From an uncultured Propionivibrio sp. (GTDB taxonomy: Bacteria; Pseudomonadota; Gammaproteobacteria; Burkholderiales; Rhodocyclaceae): DNA of 64,000 nucleotides. Of the stretch, positions 44,396 through 53,838 are shown piece by piece. Location of the stretch: NCBI RefSeq assembly GCF_963666255.1, contig NZ_OY762656.1, positions 682,001 through 746,000 of the forward strand. The letters run 5' to 3'. Both the position numbers and the translations under genes were made by a program. The notes under the pieces are model-generated. The model saw only the letters and a list, made by a program, of their open reading frames with translations. It made no database searches and was not told the DNA's origin. Position 1 is the first letter of the stretch, and each line of letters begins with the position of its first letter.

Positions 44396-45658
44396 ATGAA
44401 CAAGCACATGATTCACATCACCGGCGGCCGCGTTATCGATCCGCAGCGCCAATTCGACCAGGTCGCCGACGTCTATATCGACGGCGACCGCATCGCCGCG
44501 ATCGGCACGGCGCCAGCCGGCTTTGTCGCAACACAGACTATCGACGCAAGAGGCTGCATCGTCAGCCCCGGCTTCGTCGATCTTTCCGCCCGCCTCGGCG
44601 GCGTCGAGCCCGAACTGGCTGCGGCCGTCGCCGGCGGCATCACGGCGCTCGCCTGCCCGCCCGACACGCGACCGCCGCTCGACGAAGCCGGACTTGTCGA
44701 ACGCATCGTCCGCCGCGGCGCCGCGCTCGGCCTCGCCCACATCTACCCGATCGGCGCACTGACGCAAGAACTCGGCGGCGAAAAACTCGCCGAATTGGCG
44801 ACGCTGAGCAAGAGCGGCTGCATTGCCTTCTCACAGGCGCAGCGGCCATTGATCGACACGCAGGTGCTACTACGCGCGATGCAATACGCCGCTACCGTCG
44901 ATGTCGCCCTGCATCTGCAACCGCAGGACCACTATCTGGCCCGCGACGGCGTTGCCCATGACGGCGACGTCGGCTCGCGCCTCGGGCTGTCTGGCATTCC
45001 GGTCTGCGCCGAAACGGTCGCCATCGCCACCGCCCTGCAACTGGCGAAAGCCACCGGCGCCCGTTTGCATCTCATGCGCCTGTCATCGGCTGCCGGCATC
45101 GCGCTGGTGCGCGAGGCGCGCCGCAACGGACTGGCCGTCAGTTGCGACATCGGCATCCACCACCTGCATCTGTCGGAAGAGGACATCGGCTATTTCGACA
45201 GCCATGCCCGTTTCACGCCACCGTTGCGTGCCCTCAGCGATCGGGCCGCGCTGCGCGAAGCCGTCGCCGAAGGCCTGGCAACGATCTGCTCCGACCACAC
45301 GCCGGTCAGCGAGGACGGCAAGCAACTGCCGTTCGGCGAAGCCCAACCGGGTGCGACCGGGCTCGAACTGCTGCTGCCCTTGACGCTGCGCTGGGCACAG
45401 GAATGCGGCGTTCCACTGGCGACCGCGCTGGCCCGTATCACCTGCGACCCCGCCGCCGTCCTCGGCATCGAGGCTGGCACGCTGGCAGCGGGCAGCCGTG
45501 CCGACCTCTGCGTCTTCGATCCCGAAGCGCGCTGGTGCGTGACGCCGGACACGCTGCGTAGCCAGGGCAAGAACACGCCCTTCCCCGGTGAGGAGATGTG
45601 CGGCCAGGTACGCGCCACGCTGGTCGGTGGCCGCCTGGTTTTCGGCGACGCAGGTTAA
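44396..45658 (+). CDS. pyrX: Non-catalytic dihydroorotase homologue (PyrX/PyrC')
   Basis: 420 residues, amidohydrolase fold (TIM barrel with flanking beta-sandwich). The metal-binding HxH of active dihydroorotases, expected in a DLHVHLR-like motif, is DLSARLGG here: Ser64 and Arg66 replace both histidines. CSDHTP is kept. In Pseudomonas such inactive PyrC' chains are structural partners needed for ATCase activity; adjacency to pyrB supports the same role. A true dihydroorotase must then be encoded elsewhere. Confidence 0.92.
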   Translation: MNKHMIHITGGRVIDPQRQFDQVADVYIDGDRIAAIGTAPAGFVATQTIDARGCIVSPGFVDLSARLGGVEPELAAAVAGGITALACPPDTRPPLDEAGLVERIVRRGAALGLAHIYPIGALTQELGGEKLAELATLSKSGCIAFSQAQRPLIDTQVLLRAMQYAATVDVALHLQPQDHYLARDGVAHDGDVGSRLGLSGIPVCAETVAIATALQLAKATGARLHLMRLSSAAGIALVREARRNGLAVSCDIGIHHLHLSEEDIGYFDSHARFTPPLRALSDRAALREAVAEGLATICSDHTPVSEDGKQLPFGEAQPGATGLELLLPLTLRWAQECGVPLATALARITCDPAAVLGIEAGTLAAGSRADLCVFDPEARWCVTPDTLRSQGKNTPFPGEEMCGQVRATLVGGRLVFGDAG

Positions 45659-45676
45659 TCCCGCAGGAGTCGGACG

Positions 45677-46912
45677 GTGCAGGCGCTCGTCGGCTATCTC
45701 GGCTTGCTGGCGTTAGCCTGGGCGCTTTCGGGCAACCGACGGGCAGTGCCCTGGCGCACCGTCCTCGGCGGCATCGCATTGCAAGGGGCGCTGGCGCTGG
45801 CGATCTTCCGTCTGCCCGGCGCCCGCGAAACCTTCGCCGCCTGCAACGACGCCCTGCTCGCCATCAGCGCGGCAACCCGTGAAGGCACGCAACTCGTCTT
45901 CGGCTTTCTCGGCGGCGCGCCGCTGCCCTTCACTGAAAGCGCGCCCGGCGCCAGCTTCGTGCTGGCCTTCCAGGCGCTGCCGATCGTGCTCGTCATGAGC
46001 GCACTCTCGGCGCTGCTTTTCCACTGGCGCATCCTGCCCTGGGCGGTGCGGCTCTTTTCGCTCCTGCTCGAACGCAGTCTCGGCGTCGGCGGCGCAGTCG
46101 GCATGTCCACGGCCGCCAATGTCTTCGTCGGCATGGTCGAAGCACCCCTGCTTGTCCGCCCCTACCTGACGGCCGTCAGCCGCGGCGAGTTGTTCGTCAT
46201 CCTCTCGGCTGGCATGGCCGGCGTCGCCGGCACGGTGATGGGACTCTATGCCGCCATCCTTGGCAATGTTGTCCCCGATGCGCTCGGCCATATCCTCGCC
46301 GCTTCGTTCATCAGCGCGCCGGCCGCGATCGTCTTCTCGGTCATCCTTGTACCCCCCACCGGCGCGCCGACCGGCCGCCACCTTGAACTGCCGCGCAGCG
46401 ACCAGGGCAGCATGGATGCGATCACCCGCGGCACAATGGAAGGCGCGACGCTGTTGATCAATATCGTTGCCATGCTGATCGTCCTCGTCGCCCTCGTCAG
46501 TCTCGCCAACCAGGCACTTGCCCTGCTCCCGGCGGTCGACGGCGCGGCGCTGACGCTGCAGCGCCTTCTCGGCTGGCTCATGGCGCCGCTCGCGTGGGCC
46601 TGCGGCATTCCCTGGAGTGAAGCCGGCACCGCCGGCGCTCTGCTCGGCACCAAAACCGTTCTCAACGAACTGATCGCCTACCTTGATCTCGCCCATCTAC
46701 CCGCCGAAGCGTTGGCGCCGCGCTCGAGACTGATCATGACCTACGCGCTCTGCGGCTTCGCCAACCTCGGCAGTCTCGGCATCCTGCTCGGCGGCATGTG
46801 CGCGATGGCCCCGGAGCGCCGTGCAGAGATCATCCGCCTCGGCCCCTGGACACTCGTTTCTGGCACGCTGGCAACGCTCTCCTGCGGCAGCATCGTCGCC
46901 CTGTTGCAATAG
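45677..46912 (+). CDS. Concentrative nucleoside transporter (NupC/CNT family)
   Basis: 411 residues, about ten hydrophobic segments. CNT hallmarks: VFVGMVEAPLLVRPYL, SAGMAGVAGTVMGLYA and KTVLNELIAYLDL, with a C-terminal CGFANLGSLGILLGGM. Expected proton- or sodium-coupled uptake of nucleosides across the inner membrane. Start: GTG at 45677, with GGAG upstream. Position 18 bases after pyrX suggests pyrimidine nucleoside salvage linked to the pyr operon. Confidence 0.92.
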   Translation: MQALVGYLGLLALAWALSGNRRAVPWRTVLGGIALQGALALAIFRLPGARETFAACNDALLAISAATREGTQLVFGFLGGAPLPFTESAPGASFVLAFQALPIVLVMSALSALLFHWRILPWAVRLFSLLLERSLGVGGAVGMSTAANVFVGMVEAPLLVRPYLTAVSRGELFVILSAGMAGVAGTVMGLYAAILGNVVPDALGHILAASFISAPAAIVFSVILVPPTGAPTGRHLELPRSDQGSMDAITRGTMEGATLLINIVAMLIVLVALVSLANQALALLPAVDGAALTLQRLLGWLMAPLAWACGIPWSEAGTAGALLGTKTVLNELIAYLDLAHLPAEALAPRSRLIMTYALCGFANLGSLGILLGGMCAMAPERRAEIIRLGPWTLVSGTLATLSCGSIVALLQ

Positions 46913-47077
46913 GCCAGATTGGAAAACGCCCCCACCGGTCGAAATTTTCCGCATCATTTCACGAACTGCCCTAATATTGCCCCACCTGCAACACAGACGT
47001 AATTCGCCGATCGATGACAAGATCATTCTGGCTTCGCTCAGCCGCTTACAAAACCTTTTGAAAAAGGGACTCACAAA

Positions 47078-48709
47078 ATGAAACTGGGGAATGTCGGTAT
47101 TGCCGCACGTTTGCAAATTCTCGCCGTCGTCGCCATTGCCTCTCTGCTCGTCCTGGCGGCCTCAGGCGCCTATGTCGCCCAACATCTCCGTAGCAGCGTC
47201 GATTACATTTACCGAAACACCTTGCCCAGCATCGACGCCATCGAAACCATCAACGAAGACTTCCTCCGGTTGAGACTGGCGGTGCTTTATCACTTCCTCA
47301 ATAAGGAAGCCGCCAAGAAGCAAACCTCCGACGCGCAGATCACGGCGCTGAAGGACAAGATCCGGCAAGGATTGGCACGCTACGAGAAAGAACTCGTTTC
47401 CGATGCCACGGACAAGGCGATGCTGGAAAAGGAAAAGAGCTATTTCGAGACCTATTTCACCGAAATTGAACCAGCACTGGAGCGTTCGCGCGCCCTTGAT
47501 GAAGCGGGTATCTGGGATGGGGTTGCAAAGGCGACCAAGAACATGACAGCGCTCAACGAAGCCATCGACGCACACAAGAAGTACAACACCCAACTGGCGG
47601 AAAACTATATTCGCGTCTCGGAGAGCACTGACCGACGCGGTCAATTCGTCGCCATCGCCCTGATTATCGCGTCGCTACTCGTCGTCGGGGGCCTCAGCGT
47701 CATCATTATTCGCGAAATTCGCACGCGCATGGGGCGTCTGAGCGGCATGATGAACCAGGTCAACGACACGCTCGATTTCACGGTGCGCATCCCCATTACG
47801 CGCATGGACGAACTCGGCCACTCAGCCGACGCTTTCAACCGGCTGATCGAGAAGTTGCAGACGAGTCTCCGATCGATTGCCGAGAGCACGCGTTCGGTCG
47901 CCGCAGCTGCCGACGAAATGAACACGACCTCCGGTCACGTCGCCACCGCCTCGCAACAGCAAGCCGCAGCGGCCTCCGACATGGCAGCAACCGTCGAGGA
48001 ACTCACGGTCAGCATCAACCACGTCGCCGACCGGGCCGGCGAGACCAGTCGCCTGGCCAGGGAATCGGGCGAAGTCGCCGGACGGGGCGAACATGTCATC
48101 GCAGATACCAGCACGGAAATTCACGAGATTGCCAGCACGGTCGGTGAGGCTGGAGAACTCATTCACAGTCTCGAATCGAACAGCCAGCAGATCGCCAACG
48201 TCCTCCAGGTCATCCGGGACGTTGCCGAACAGACGAATCTGCTTGCGCTCAATGCTGCCATCGAGGCGGCCCGGGCGGGCGAACAAGGCCGCGGCTTTGC
48301 GGTCGTCGCCGACGAAGTACGCAAACTGGCCGAACGTACCGCCACCTCGACCCAGGAAATCGCCAAGACCATCGACGCCATGCGCACCAGCGCAAGCGAC
48401 GCCGTCGCCAGCATGACGACGGTCAATGCCAAGGTGAAATCGGGGGTGGACAAGGCACAGGAGGCCAATCAGGCGATGCAGCAAATCGGCGGGGGGGCAC
48501 GGTGCTCGATCGGCATGGTCGAGGAAATCGCCGAGGCCATCCGCGAACAGGGGGCGGCCACCAACAATATCGCCTCGCAAGTGGAACGTATCGCCCAGAT
48601 GTCGGAAGAGAGCAGCGCAGCGGCAGCCAACAGTGCCGAAGCGGCCAACGCGCTCGACCAACTGGCCAAGGACATGCAGCGCATCGTCAGCGCCTACCGG
48701 CTTGCTTGA
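47078..48709 (+). CDS. Methyl-accepting chemotaxis protein
   Basis: 543 residues. One N-terminal membrane helix (about 10-33), a four-helix-bundle type periplasmic domain (about 35-185) with the second helix near 190-212, HAMP (about 213-265), and a cytoplasmic signalling hairpin with the conserved tip [24 protein letters not shown] precedes the ATG. No che genes are adjacent; the ligand is unknown. The upstream GCCGATCG resembles part of a sigma-28 -10 element, but no matching -35 is seen. It is not a PilJ by position. Confidence 0.93.
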   Translation: MKLGNVGIAARLQILAVVAIASLLVLAASGAYVAQHLRSSVDYIYRNTLPSIDAIETINEDFLRLRLAVLYHFLNKEAAKKQTSDAQITALKDKIRQGLARYEKELVSDATDKAMLEKEKSYFETYFTEIEPALERSRALDEAGIWDGVAKATKNMTALNEAIDAHKKYNTQLAENYIRVSESTDRRGQFVAIALIIASLLVVGGLSVIIIREIRTRMGRLSGMMNQVNDTLDFTVRIPITRMDELGHSADAFNRLIEKLQTSLRSIAESTRSVAAAADEMNTTSGHVATASQQQAAAASDMAATVEELTVSINHVADRAGETSRLARESGEVAGRGEHVIADTSTEIHEIASTVGEAGELIHSLESNSQQIANVLQVIRDVAEQTNLLALNAAIEAARAGEQGRGFAVVADEVRKLAERTATSTQEIAKTIDAMRTSASDAVASMTTVNAKVKSGVDKAQEANQAMQQIGGGARCSIGMVEEIAEAIREQGAATNNIASQVERIAQMSEESSAAAANSAEAANALDQLAKDMQRIVSAYRLA

Positions 48710-48746
48710 AGCCGGCCTCCGATTGCGCATTGCCAAGGAGGACAGA

Positions 48747-48777
48747 CCCGGTTAAATGCAGATTGCGTTTAACCGGG
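48747..48777. terminator. Symmetric hairpin between the chemoreceptor and the TetR gene
   Basis: CCCGGTTAAA and TTTAACCGGG form a perfect 10-bp stem in the 76-base convergent gap. The AT stretch in the stem is next to the loop rather than after it. Likely a bidirectional terminator or mRNA 3'-end protector. Confidence 0.5.
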
Positions 48778-48785
48778 GACCCTTT

Positions 48786-49406
48786 CTACCGAGCCGTCCG
48801 CAATCCCGCCAGATACAAATCGACGATGACCGGCCCGTCGGCGGCCAGCGAAAAAAGCCGCGGATCGAGCGTCCAGTTGACGACGAGACCGTCGGCCGTC
48901 GCCATCAGGCCGATCGCCGCCAGATGCGGGTCGAGCGAGTTCGGCAGATAGCCACGCGCTTGCGCCAGCCGAAAGGCTTCTTCACTGACCGCAAGATAGC
49001 GGTTTCCGCATTCCAGATGCTTGTCCCGACTGCGCGCCATTTCTCCAACGTATTCGCATTTGTGCCAGACGATCTCTATGACGCGGAGATACCGGGGATC
49101 ATTGACGATGCGTTCGAAAAAGTGCGATGCGAGTTTGCGCAGGAGGTCAACCGGATTGGCATCGTCGTTGGCGCGCAATTCGGCGAGCTTGGTCTCGAAC
49201 GGGTCGAAAACCCGCTGGATCATGGCATCGAACAGATCCGCCTTGTTTTTGAAGTGCCAATACACGGCACCACGCGTCACACCCGCCGCCGTCGCGATTT
49301 CCGCCAACGAGGTACGACTGACGCCATGTTCCTTGAACACGAGCTCGGCCGCGTCAAGGATCGCATTCCGTGTTTCCTGCGCTTCCTCCTTGGTTTTCCT
49401 GACCAT
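48786..49406 (-). CDS. TetR-family repressor, AcrR/TtgR-like
   Basis: 206 residues. The N-terminal helix-turn-helix (TSLAEIATAAGVTRGAVYWH, about 32-51) and the start MVRKTKEEAQETRNAIL are typical of AcrR-type repressors of RND multidrug pumps. A strong AGGAGGAG precedes the ATG. A 24-bp palindrome almost identical to the E. coli acr operator lies 73-96 bases upstream, overlapping its probable promoter, so it should repress itself. Unusually, no acrA/acrB-like genes are adjacent; the upstream neighbour is a TauE/SafE gene on the same strand. Confidence 0.92.
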   Translation of the reverse strand: MVRKTKEEAQETRNAILDAAELVFKEHGVSRTSLAEIATAAGVTRGAVYWHFKNKADLFDAMIQRVFDPFETKLAELRANDDANPVDLLRKLASHFFERIVNDPRYLRVIEIVWHKCEYVGEMARSRDKHLECGNRYLAVSEEAFRLAQARGYLPNSLDPHLAAIGLMATADGLVVNWTLDPRLFSLAADGPVIVDLYLAGLRTAR

Positions 49407-49478
49407 GATGCTCCTCCTGCAAGACGCCCATGGACCGATGTCTGGTACGCAGTGATGATTTTAGCGCGAAACGGCAAA

Positions 49479-49502
49479 TACATACACTCGTGAATGTATG
49501 TA
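49479..49502. promoter_or_regulatory. AcrR-type operator palindrome
   Basis: Inverted repeat TACATACA-8 bases-TGTATGTA. From memory it differs from the E. coli acrAB/acrR operator at only two central positions. On the minus strand it precedes a TAAAAT -10-like hexamer of the tetR gene. Binding is inferred. Confidence 0.85.
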
Positions 49503-49551
49503 AGCATCATGCGCAACGATAACTGTTTGCCGCGTTTCCTCGACGCTGATG

Positions 49552-50301
49552 TCAGGCAAGCAACTTGGGCAGCGCCGCACAGAGCACGGCAACGCCTGAG
49601 AAACTGAGCAGCAACAGGACGATCTGACGGAAGCGTGCCTGGCTCATCCGCGCATAGACTCGCACACCGAGTCGCGCCGGAAGGAACAGCGCCAGGGCCA
49701 CCACCGGAAACATTGGCCACATCTCGGTGCTGACCACCCCGGTCATCAGATAGGCGATAAAAGTCACCGCCAGCGTCGCCAGATTGAAATTCTGGATGAT
49801 CGCACGCTGCTCGTTCTTCTCGAGTCCGCGCAAGGTCGTCCACAAGGTCGGGATGGCGCCCGTGATGCCGCCGAGCCCCCCCATGAAGCCGCCGGCAAGG
49901 CCCGATACCGCGTCGGCAATACGACCGCCCCAGCGCACCTGGGGCAGACTGCCGGAAAGCAGCATGGTCGGACACCAGGCAACGAGCACGATACCGAGGA
50001 TCAGCTTGAAAACGTTGGGGTCAAGCAGCGGCAAAAGCAGCACACCGATCGGAATGCCGACGAGTCCGCCGGCGAGGTACGGACCGAGAACGGCCAGATG
50101 GAGCCCTCGCTTGACCGACGCCATGGCCACCAGCTGGCCGGTCAGCGAACCAAAAACGGCCATCACCGACACGAGCTTGGGATCGAGCCCCCAGACCCAG
50201 ATCGACACCGCCACCATGCTGAAGGCGAAACCCGACAGGCCTTGAACGAAACCGGCAATGACGGCGCCAACGACCAACAGCAGATAATCGGGAGAGAACA
50301 T
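49552..50301 (-). CDS. TauE/SafE-family membrane transporter
   Basis: 249 residues from MFSPDYLLLVVGAVIAG; a 31-codon longer reading antisense/upstream into yggU is rejected. Seven to eight hydrophobic segments with the family's repeated glycine-rich motif GFVQGLSGFAFSM and GGFMGGLGGITGAIPTL. Members export or import sulfite, sulfoacetate or related organosulfur anions; the substrate here is unknown. It lies 10 bases after the yggU stop. Confidence 0.88.
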   Translation of the reverse strand: MFSPDYLLLVVGAVIAGFVQGLSGFAFSMVAVSIWVWGLDPKLVSVMAVFGSLTGQLVAMASVKRGLHLAVLGPYLAGGLVGIPIGVLLLPLLDPNVFKLILGIVLVAWCPTMLLSGSLPQVRWGGRIADAVSGLAGGFMGGLGGITGAIPTLWTTLRGLEKNEQRAIIQNFNLATLAVTFIAYLMTGVVSTEMWPMFPVVALALFLPARLGVRVYARMSQARFRQIVLLLLSFSGVAVLCAALPKLLA

Positions 50302-50311
50302 CAACGGCCCC

Positions 50312-50602
50312 TTAGTCGCCCGACCAAAGCCGATTTCGCACGACCGCCTCGTCAACCGCGACCTCGACCACCTTGCGCCGGGAGGTTTGGCCACTCTTCA
50401 GGGAGACGGCGGCGCGCGGCAGATCGAGACGATCGGAGATGAATTCGAGCAACGCAGCATTGGCCTTGCCGTCCACCGGAGGTGCCGCCAGGCGGATTTT
50501 CAGCGAATCGCCGTGCAGACCGGCCACCTCGGTCTTGCGCGCCGCCGGTTGGATATGCAGCGTCAGTGTCGCGGTCGCACCGCGTGACTGTAACCAGGTC
50601 AC
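50312..50602 (-). CDS. yggU: YggU/DUF167 family protein
   Basis: 96 residues with LTLHIQPAARKTEVAG, the conserved RLAAPPVDGKANAAL and VSLKSGQTSRRKVVEV. Small alpha/beta protein of unknown function, almost always linked to yggT, as here (10-base gap). Start appears to be GTG at 50602. Confidence 0.93.
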   Translation of the reverse strand: MTWLQSRGATATLTLHIQPAARKTEVAGLHGDSLKIRLAAPPVDGKANAALLEFISDRLDLPRAAVSLKSGQTSRRKVVEVAVDEAVVRNRLWSGD

Positions 50603-50612
50603 CGCCAGCGCC

Positions 50613-51158
50613 TCACAGGAAAATCAGGATCAGCTGCAGCAACAGGATCGCCACCAAAGGCGACAGATCGATCATGCCGAGCGGCGGAATGATGCGCTGC
50701 AAGGGTGCCAGCAACGGCCGGGTGATTTGATGCACCGGCTGGGAAAAGGGCGAGTACGGGTTGACCCACGAGAGCACCGCCTGCAGCACCAGCGCACCGA
50801 TCATCAGATAGACGCCGAGTCGCAGCGTGGCGAGCACGGCCTGCCCGGCGATGAATGCAGCGAGCATTTCCGGCGCGCCGATACCAATATGCATGCCGCC
50901 CAGCAATGCGACCCGTGCCAGCAACAACAACACCTGCACTGCATACGCCGGCAGCAACGACGCCAGGTCGAAGCCCATGAATCCTGGCAGGACCCGCCGC
51001 AAGGGCGCGACGATCCAGTTGCTCAACTGTACGACCAGCGTCCCCAGCGGATTGGAGAAGGAGACGCGAAATGCCTGCATCAGGAAGCGGAGCAACAACA
51101 CGCCGCCAATAAATCCGCCGACGGAATCGAGCAGGAACAGCAAAGCTTGCGTCAACAT
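50613..51158 (-). CDS. yggT: YggT-family integral membrane protein
   Basis: 181 residues with two copies of the YGGT repeat, each a pair of hydrophobic helices around NPLGTLVVQLSNWIVAPLRR and NPYSPFSQPVHQITRPLLAP. Role in osmotic tolerance/ion homeostasis is suggested for homologues. GGAGAG precedes the ATG at 51158; a TTG codon just before it is not needed. Follows proC. Confidence 0.93.
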   Translation of the reverse strand: MLTQALLFLLDSVGGFIGGVLLLRFLMQAFRVSFSNPLGTLVVQLSNWIVAPLRRVLPGFMGFDLASLLPAYAVQVLLLLARVALLGGMHIGIGAPEMLAAFIAGQAVLATLRLGVYLMIGALVLQAVLSWVNPYSPFSQPVHQITRPLLAPLQRIIPPLGMIDLSPLVAILLLQLILIFL

Positions 51159-51205
51159 CAATCACTCTCCAAAGCGCACACGGGACCGATCACCGGAATA
51201 CCGCT

Positions 51206-52018
51206 TCAATCGCGGCCGAACTCTTCACCCAGTTCGCGGCTGCGCGCCGCCGCTGCCAGCGCACCGGCGGCGATCGCTTCGCGCACGCCGCGTTCCGCCA
51301 TGACGCGCAGCGCCGCCTCGGTCGTGCCGCCCTTCGAGGTCACGCGCTCGCGCAGGATCGCCGCGGACTCTTCGGAGCCCTGTGCCAGTTTTGCGGCACC
51401 GAGCACCGTATCGATCGACAGCTGACGCGCCTGTGCGGACGAAAAGCCAAGATCGGCGGCGGCCTGCTGCATCGCCTCGATGAGCAGGAAAGCGTAGGCG
51501 GGACCGCTGCCCGAAATCGCCGTGACCGCGTCGATCTGGGCTTCCTCGTTCACCCATAAGGTTGTGCCGACAGCCTGCAGGATTTTCTCCGCACCGCGCC
51601 GCTCCGTCTCGGCAACCCCGGGCAGGGCGAAAAGGCCGGTGACGCCGGCGCCGATCAGAGCCGGCGTATTCGGCATGGCCCGGACCAGGCGCGCATAGCC
51701 GCCGAGCCAGCGCGACAAGTCGCTCAGGCGAATGCCGGCGGCAATACTGATGACGAGTTGCTCGCGGAGTTTGCCGCGGAACGGTGCGACGGCAGCGCGC
51801 AATTGCTGCGGCTTGACGGCCAGCAGCACGACGTCGCAATCGAAGGCTTCCGGCGACGGCGTGGACAGGCACTTGACGCCGAAGCGCTCACGCAGCGGGC
51901 CGTGGTTCTGCTCGTTGATCTCGATCACCGTAAACGCGCTGGCGGGGACGCCCTTGTCGAGCATGCCACCGATCAACGCATTGGCCATATTGCCGCCGCC
52001 GAGGAAGGTGATTTTCAT
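51206..52018 (-). CDS. proC: Pyrroline-5-carboxylate reductase
   Basis: Last step of proline synthesis, NAD(P)H-dependent. 270 residues; dinucleotide motif FLGGGNMANALIGG at the N-terminus, VKPQQ, MPNTPALIGAG and the C-terminal signature AISGSGPAYAFLLIEAM followed by TSKGGTTEAAL. Its ATG overlaps the yggS stop as ATGA. Confidence 0.97.
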   Translation of the reverse strand: MKITFLGGGNMANALIGGMLDKGVPASAFTVIEINEQNHGPLRERFGVKCLSTPSPEAFDCDVVLLAVKPQQLRAAVAPFRGKLREQLVISIAAGIRLSDLSRWLGGYARLVRAMPNTPALIGAGVTGLFALPGVAETERRGAEKILQAVGTTLWVNEEAQIDAVTAISGSGPAYAFLLIEAMQQAAADLGFSSAQARQLSIDTVLGAAKLAQGSEESAAILRERVTSKGGTTEAALRVMAERGVREAIAAGALAAAARSRELGEEFGRD

Positions 52019-52704
52019 GTTTTCTGTCTTTCTCCAAAAATCGCGGTGCCGACGCGCACCATCGTCGCCCCCTCGGCGATCGCCGCCTCGAGGTCGTGCG
52101 ACATGCCCATCGACAGCGTATCGAGCGGCATCCCACCGCGTTGCAACTGTTCAAAAATTTCGCGCAGCCTGGCAAATGCCCGTCGCTGCGCGGCGAAATC
52201 GTCGGTCGGTTCCGGAATCGCCATCAGTCCGCGCAACTGCAAGCGGGGAAGACCGGTCACCGCCGCGGCCAATGCCGCCACCTCATCCGGCGCGACGCCG
52301 CTCTTGCTCGCCTCGCCGCTGACATTGACCTGCAGGCAAACCTGCAGGGGCGGCAGATGGACCGGCCGCTGCTCGGACAGGCGCTGCGCGATCTTCAAAC
52401 GATCGATCGAGTGCACCCAAGCGAACGATTCAGCGACCGGACGCGTCTTGTTGCTCTGCAGCGGACCGATGAAATGCCATTCGAGATCCAGCGCAGCCAG
52501 TGCCAGAGTCTTGGCCACGCCTTCCTGAACATAGTTTTCACCGAAACAGCGCTGCCCGGCGGCAGCCGCCGCCTCGACCGAAGACGCCGGCCAGGTCTTG
52601 CTCACGGCCATCAGCGTCACGGCGGCGGGGTCGCGCCCGAAACGGCGCGCAGCCGCATCTATGCGGGCGCAAACGGCTTGCAGGTTGGCGGAAATAGTCG
52701 TCAT
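52015..52704 (-). CDS. yggS: YggS-type PLP homeostasis protein
   Basis: 229 residues; single-domain fold-type III PLP carrier with the cofactor lysine K36 in LMAVSKTWPA and the conserved FGENYVQE, HFIGPLQSNK and GMSHDLEAAI. Maintains pyridoxal phosphate pools. Start MTTISANLQA chosen over a very long reading antisense to pilT. Coupled to proC and divergent from pilT with 63 bases between. Confidence 0.96.
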   Translation of the reverse strand: MTTISANLQAVCARIDAAARRFGRDPAAVTLMAVSKTWPASSVEAAAAAGQRCFGENYVQEGVAKTLALAALDLEWHFIGPLQSNKTRPVAESFAWVHSIDRLKIAQRLSEQRPVHLPPLQVCLQVNVSGEASKSGVAPDEVAALAAAVTGLPRLQLRGLMAIPEPTDDFAAQRRAFARLREIFEQLQRGGMPLDTLSMGMSHDLEAAIAEGATMVRVGTAIFGERQKT

Positions 52705-52767
52705 AATCGTTGCCGGAAGATGCCGCGAGTATAGCATCGCGCTCCGAACACCGCCGAGGGAGACCCC

Positions 52768-53814
52768 ATGGACATCACCGAACTGCTGGCCTTCAGCGTC
52801 AAGAACAAGGCTTCCGACCTGCACCTTTCCTCCGGCCTGCCACCGATGATCCGCGTCCATGGCGACGTGCGCCGAATCAATCTGCCGCCGATGGAACACA
52901 AGGATGTGCACGCCATGGTGTATGACATCATGAACGATGCGCAGCGCAAGCATTATGAGGAAAATCTCGAATGCGACTTTTCCTTCGAAATTCCCAACCT
53001 CGCGCGCTTCCGCGTCAATGCCTTCGTGCAGAAACGGGGCGCGTCGGCGGTGTTGCGCACGATTCCGTCGAAGGTACTGTCGCTTGAGGACCTCAACGCG
53101 CCGAAGATCTTCAAGGATATTTCCGAATACCCCCGTGGCATTGTTCTCGTCACCGGCCCGACCGGGTCGGGCAAGTCGACGACGCTGGCGGCGATGGTGA
53201 ACCACATCAACGAAAACGAACAGGGCCATATCCTCACGATCGAGGACCCGATCGAATTCGTGCATGAATCCAAGAAGTGCCTGATCAACCAGCGCGAAGT
53301 CGGGCCGCATACGCATTCGTTCTCGAACGCGCTGCGATCGGCTTTGCGCGAAGACCCGGATGTCATCCTCGTCGGCGAAATGCGCGACCTCGAAACCATT
53401 CGCCTGGCATTGAGCGGCGCCGAAACCGGCCACCTCGTGTTCGGCACGCTGCACACCTCAAGCGCCGCCAAGACGATCGACCGTATCGTCGACGTCTTTC
53501 CCGCCGCCGAAAAGGAGATGGTCCGGGCGATGCTGTCGGAATCGCTGCGCGCCGTCATCTCGCAGACGCTGCTCAAGACCAAGGACGGCAGCGGCCGCGT
53601 CGCTGCGCACGAAATCATGATCGGTACACCGGCGATCCGCAACCTGATCCGCGAAGCCAAGGTCGCACAGATGTATTCGGCGATCCAGACCGGCGCGCAG
53701 GTCGGCATGCAGACGCTCGACCAGAACCTGCAAGACCTCGTCCGCCGCAACATCGTGTCCGCCGCCGAGGCGCGCAGCAAGGCCGCCAACAAGGACTCAT
53801 TCCCGGGCGCCTGA
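52768..53814 (+). CDS. pilT: Type IV pilus retraction ATPase PilT
   Basis: 348 residues. N-terminal PAS-like domain (KNKASDLHLSSGLPPMIRVH), Walker A GPTGSGKST at 130-138, Asp box TIEDPIEFVH, Walker B ILVGEMRDLETI, His box HLVFGTLHT and the PilT-specific AIRNLIREAK. Powers pilus depolymerisation, twitching and DNA uptake. GAGGGAGA precedes the ATG. Followed by pilU after 24 bases. Confidence 0.98.
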   Translation: MDITELLAFSVKNKASDLHLSSGLPPMIRVHGDVRRINLPPMEHKDVHAMVYDIMNDAQRKHYEENLECDFSFEIPNLARFRVNAFVQKRGASAVLRTIPSKVLSLEDLNAPKIFKDISEYPRGIVLVTGPTGSGKSTTLAAMVNHINENEQGHILTIEDPIEFVHESKKCLINQREVGPHTHSFSNALRSALREDPDVILVGEMRDLETIRLALSGAETGHLVFGTLHTSSAAKTIDRIVDVFPAAEKEMVRAMLSESLRAVISQTLLKTKDGSGRVAAHEIMIGTPAIRNLIREAKVAQMYSAIQTGAQVGMQTLDQNLQDLVRRNIVSAAEARSKAANKDSFPGA

Positions 53815-53838
53815 TGCGCCAGATAAGGAAAACCCGTC

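Noticed and set aside
46913-47077. Sigma-28 promoter before the chemoreceptor gene
   Set aside because: GCCGATCG resembles the -10 part, but no TAAAGTTT-like -35 is found at the required spacing.
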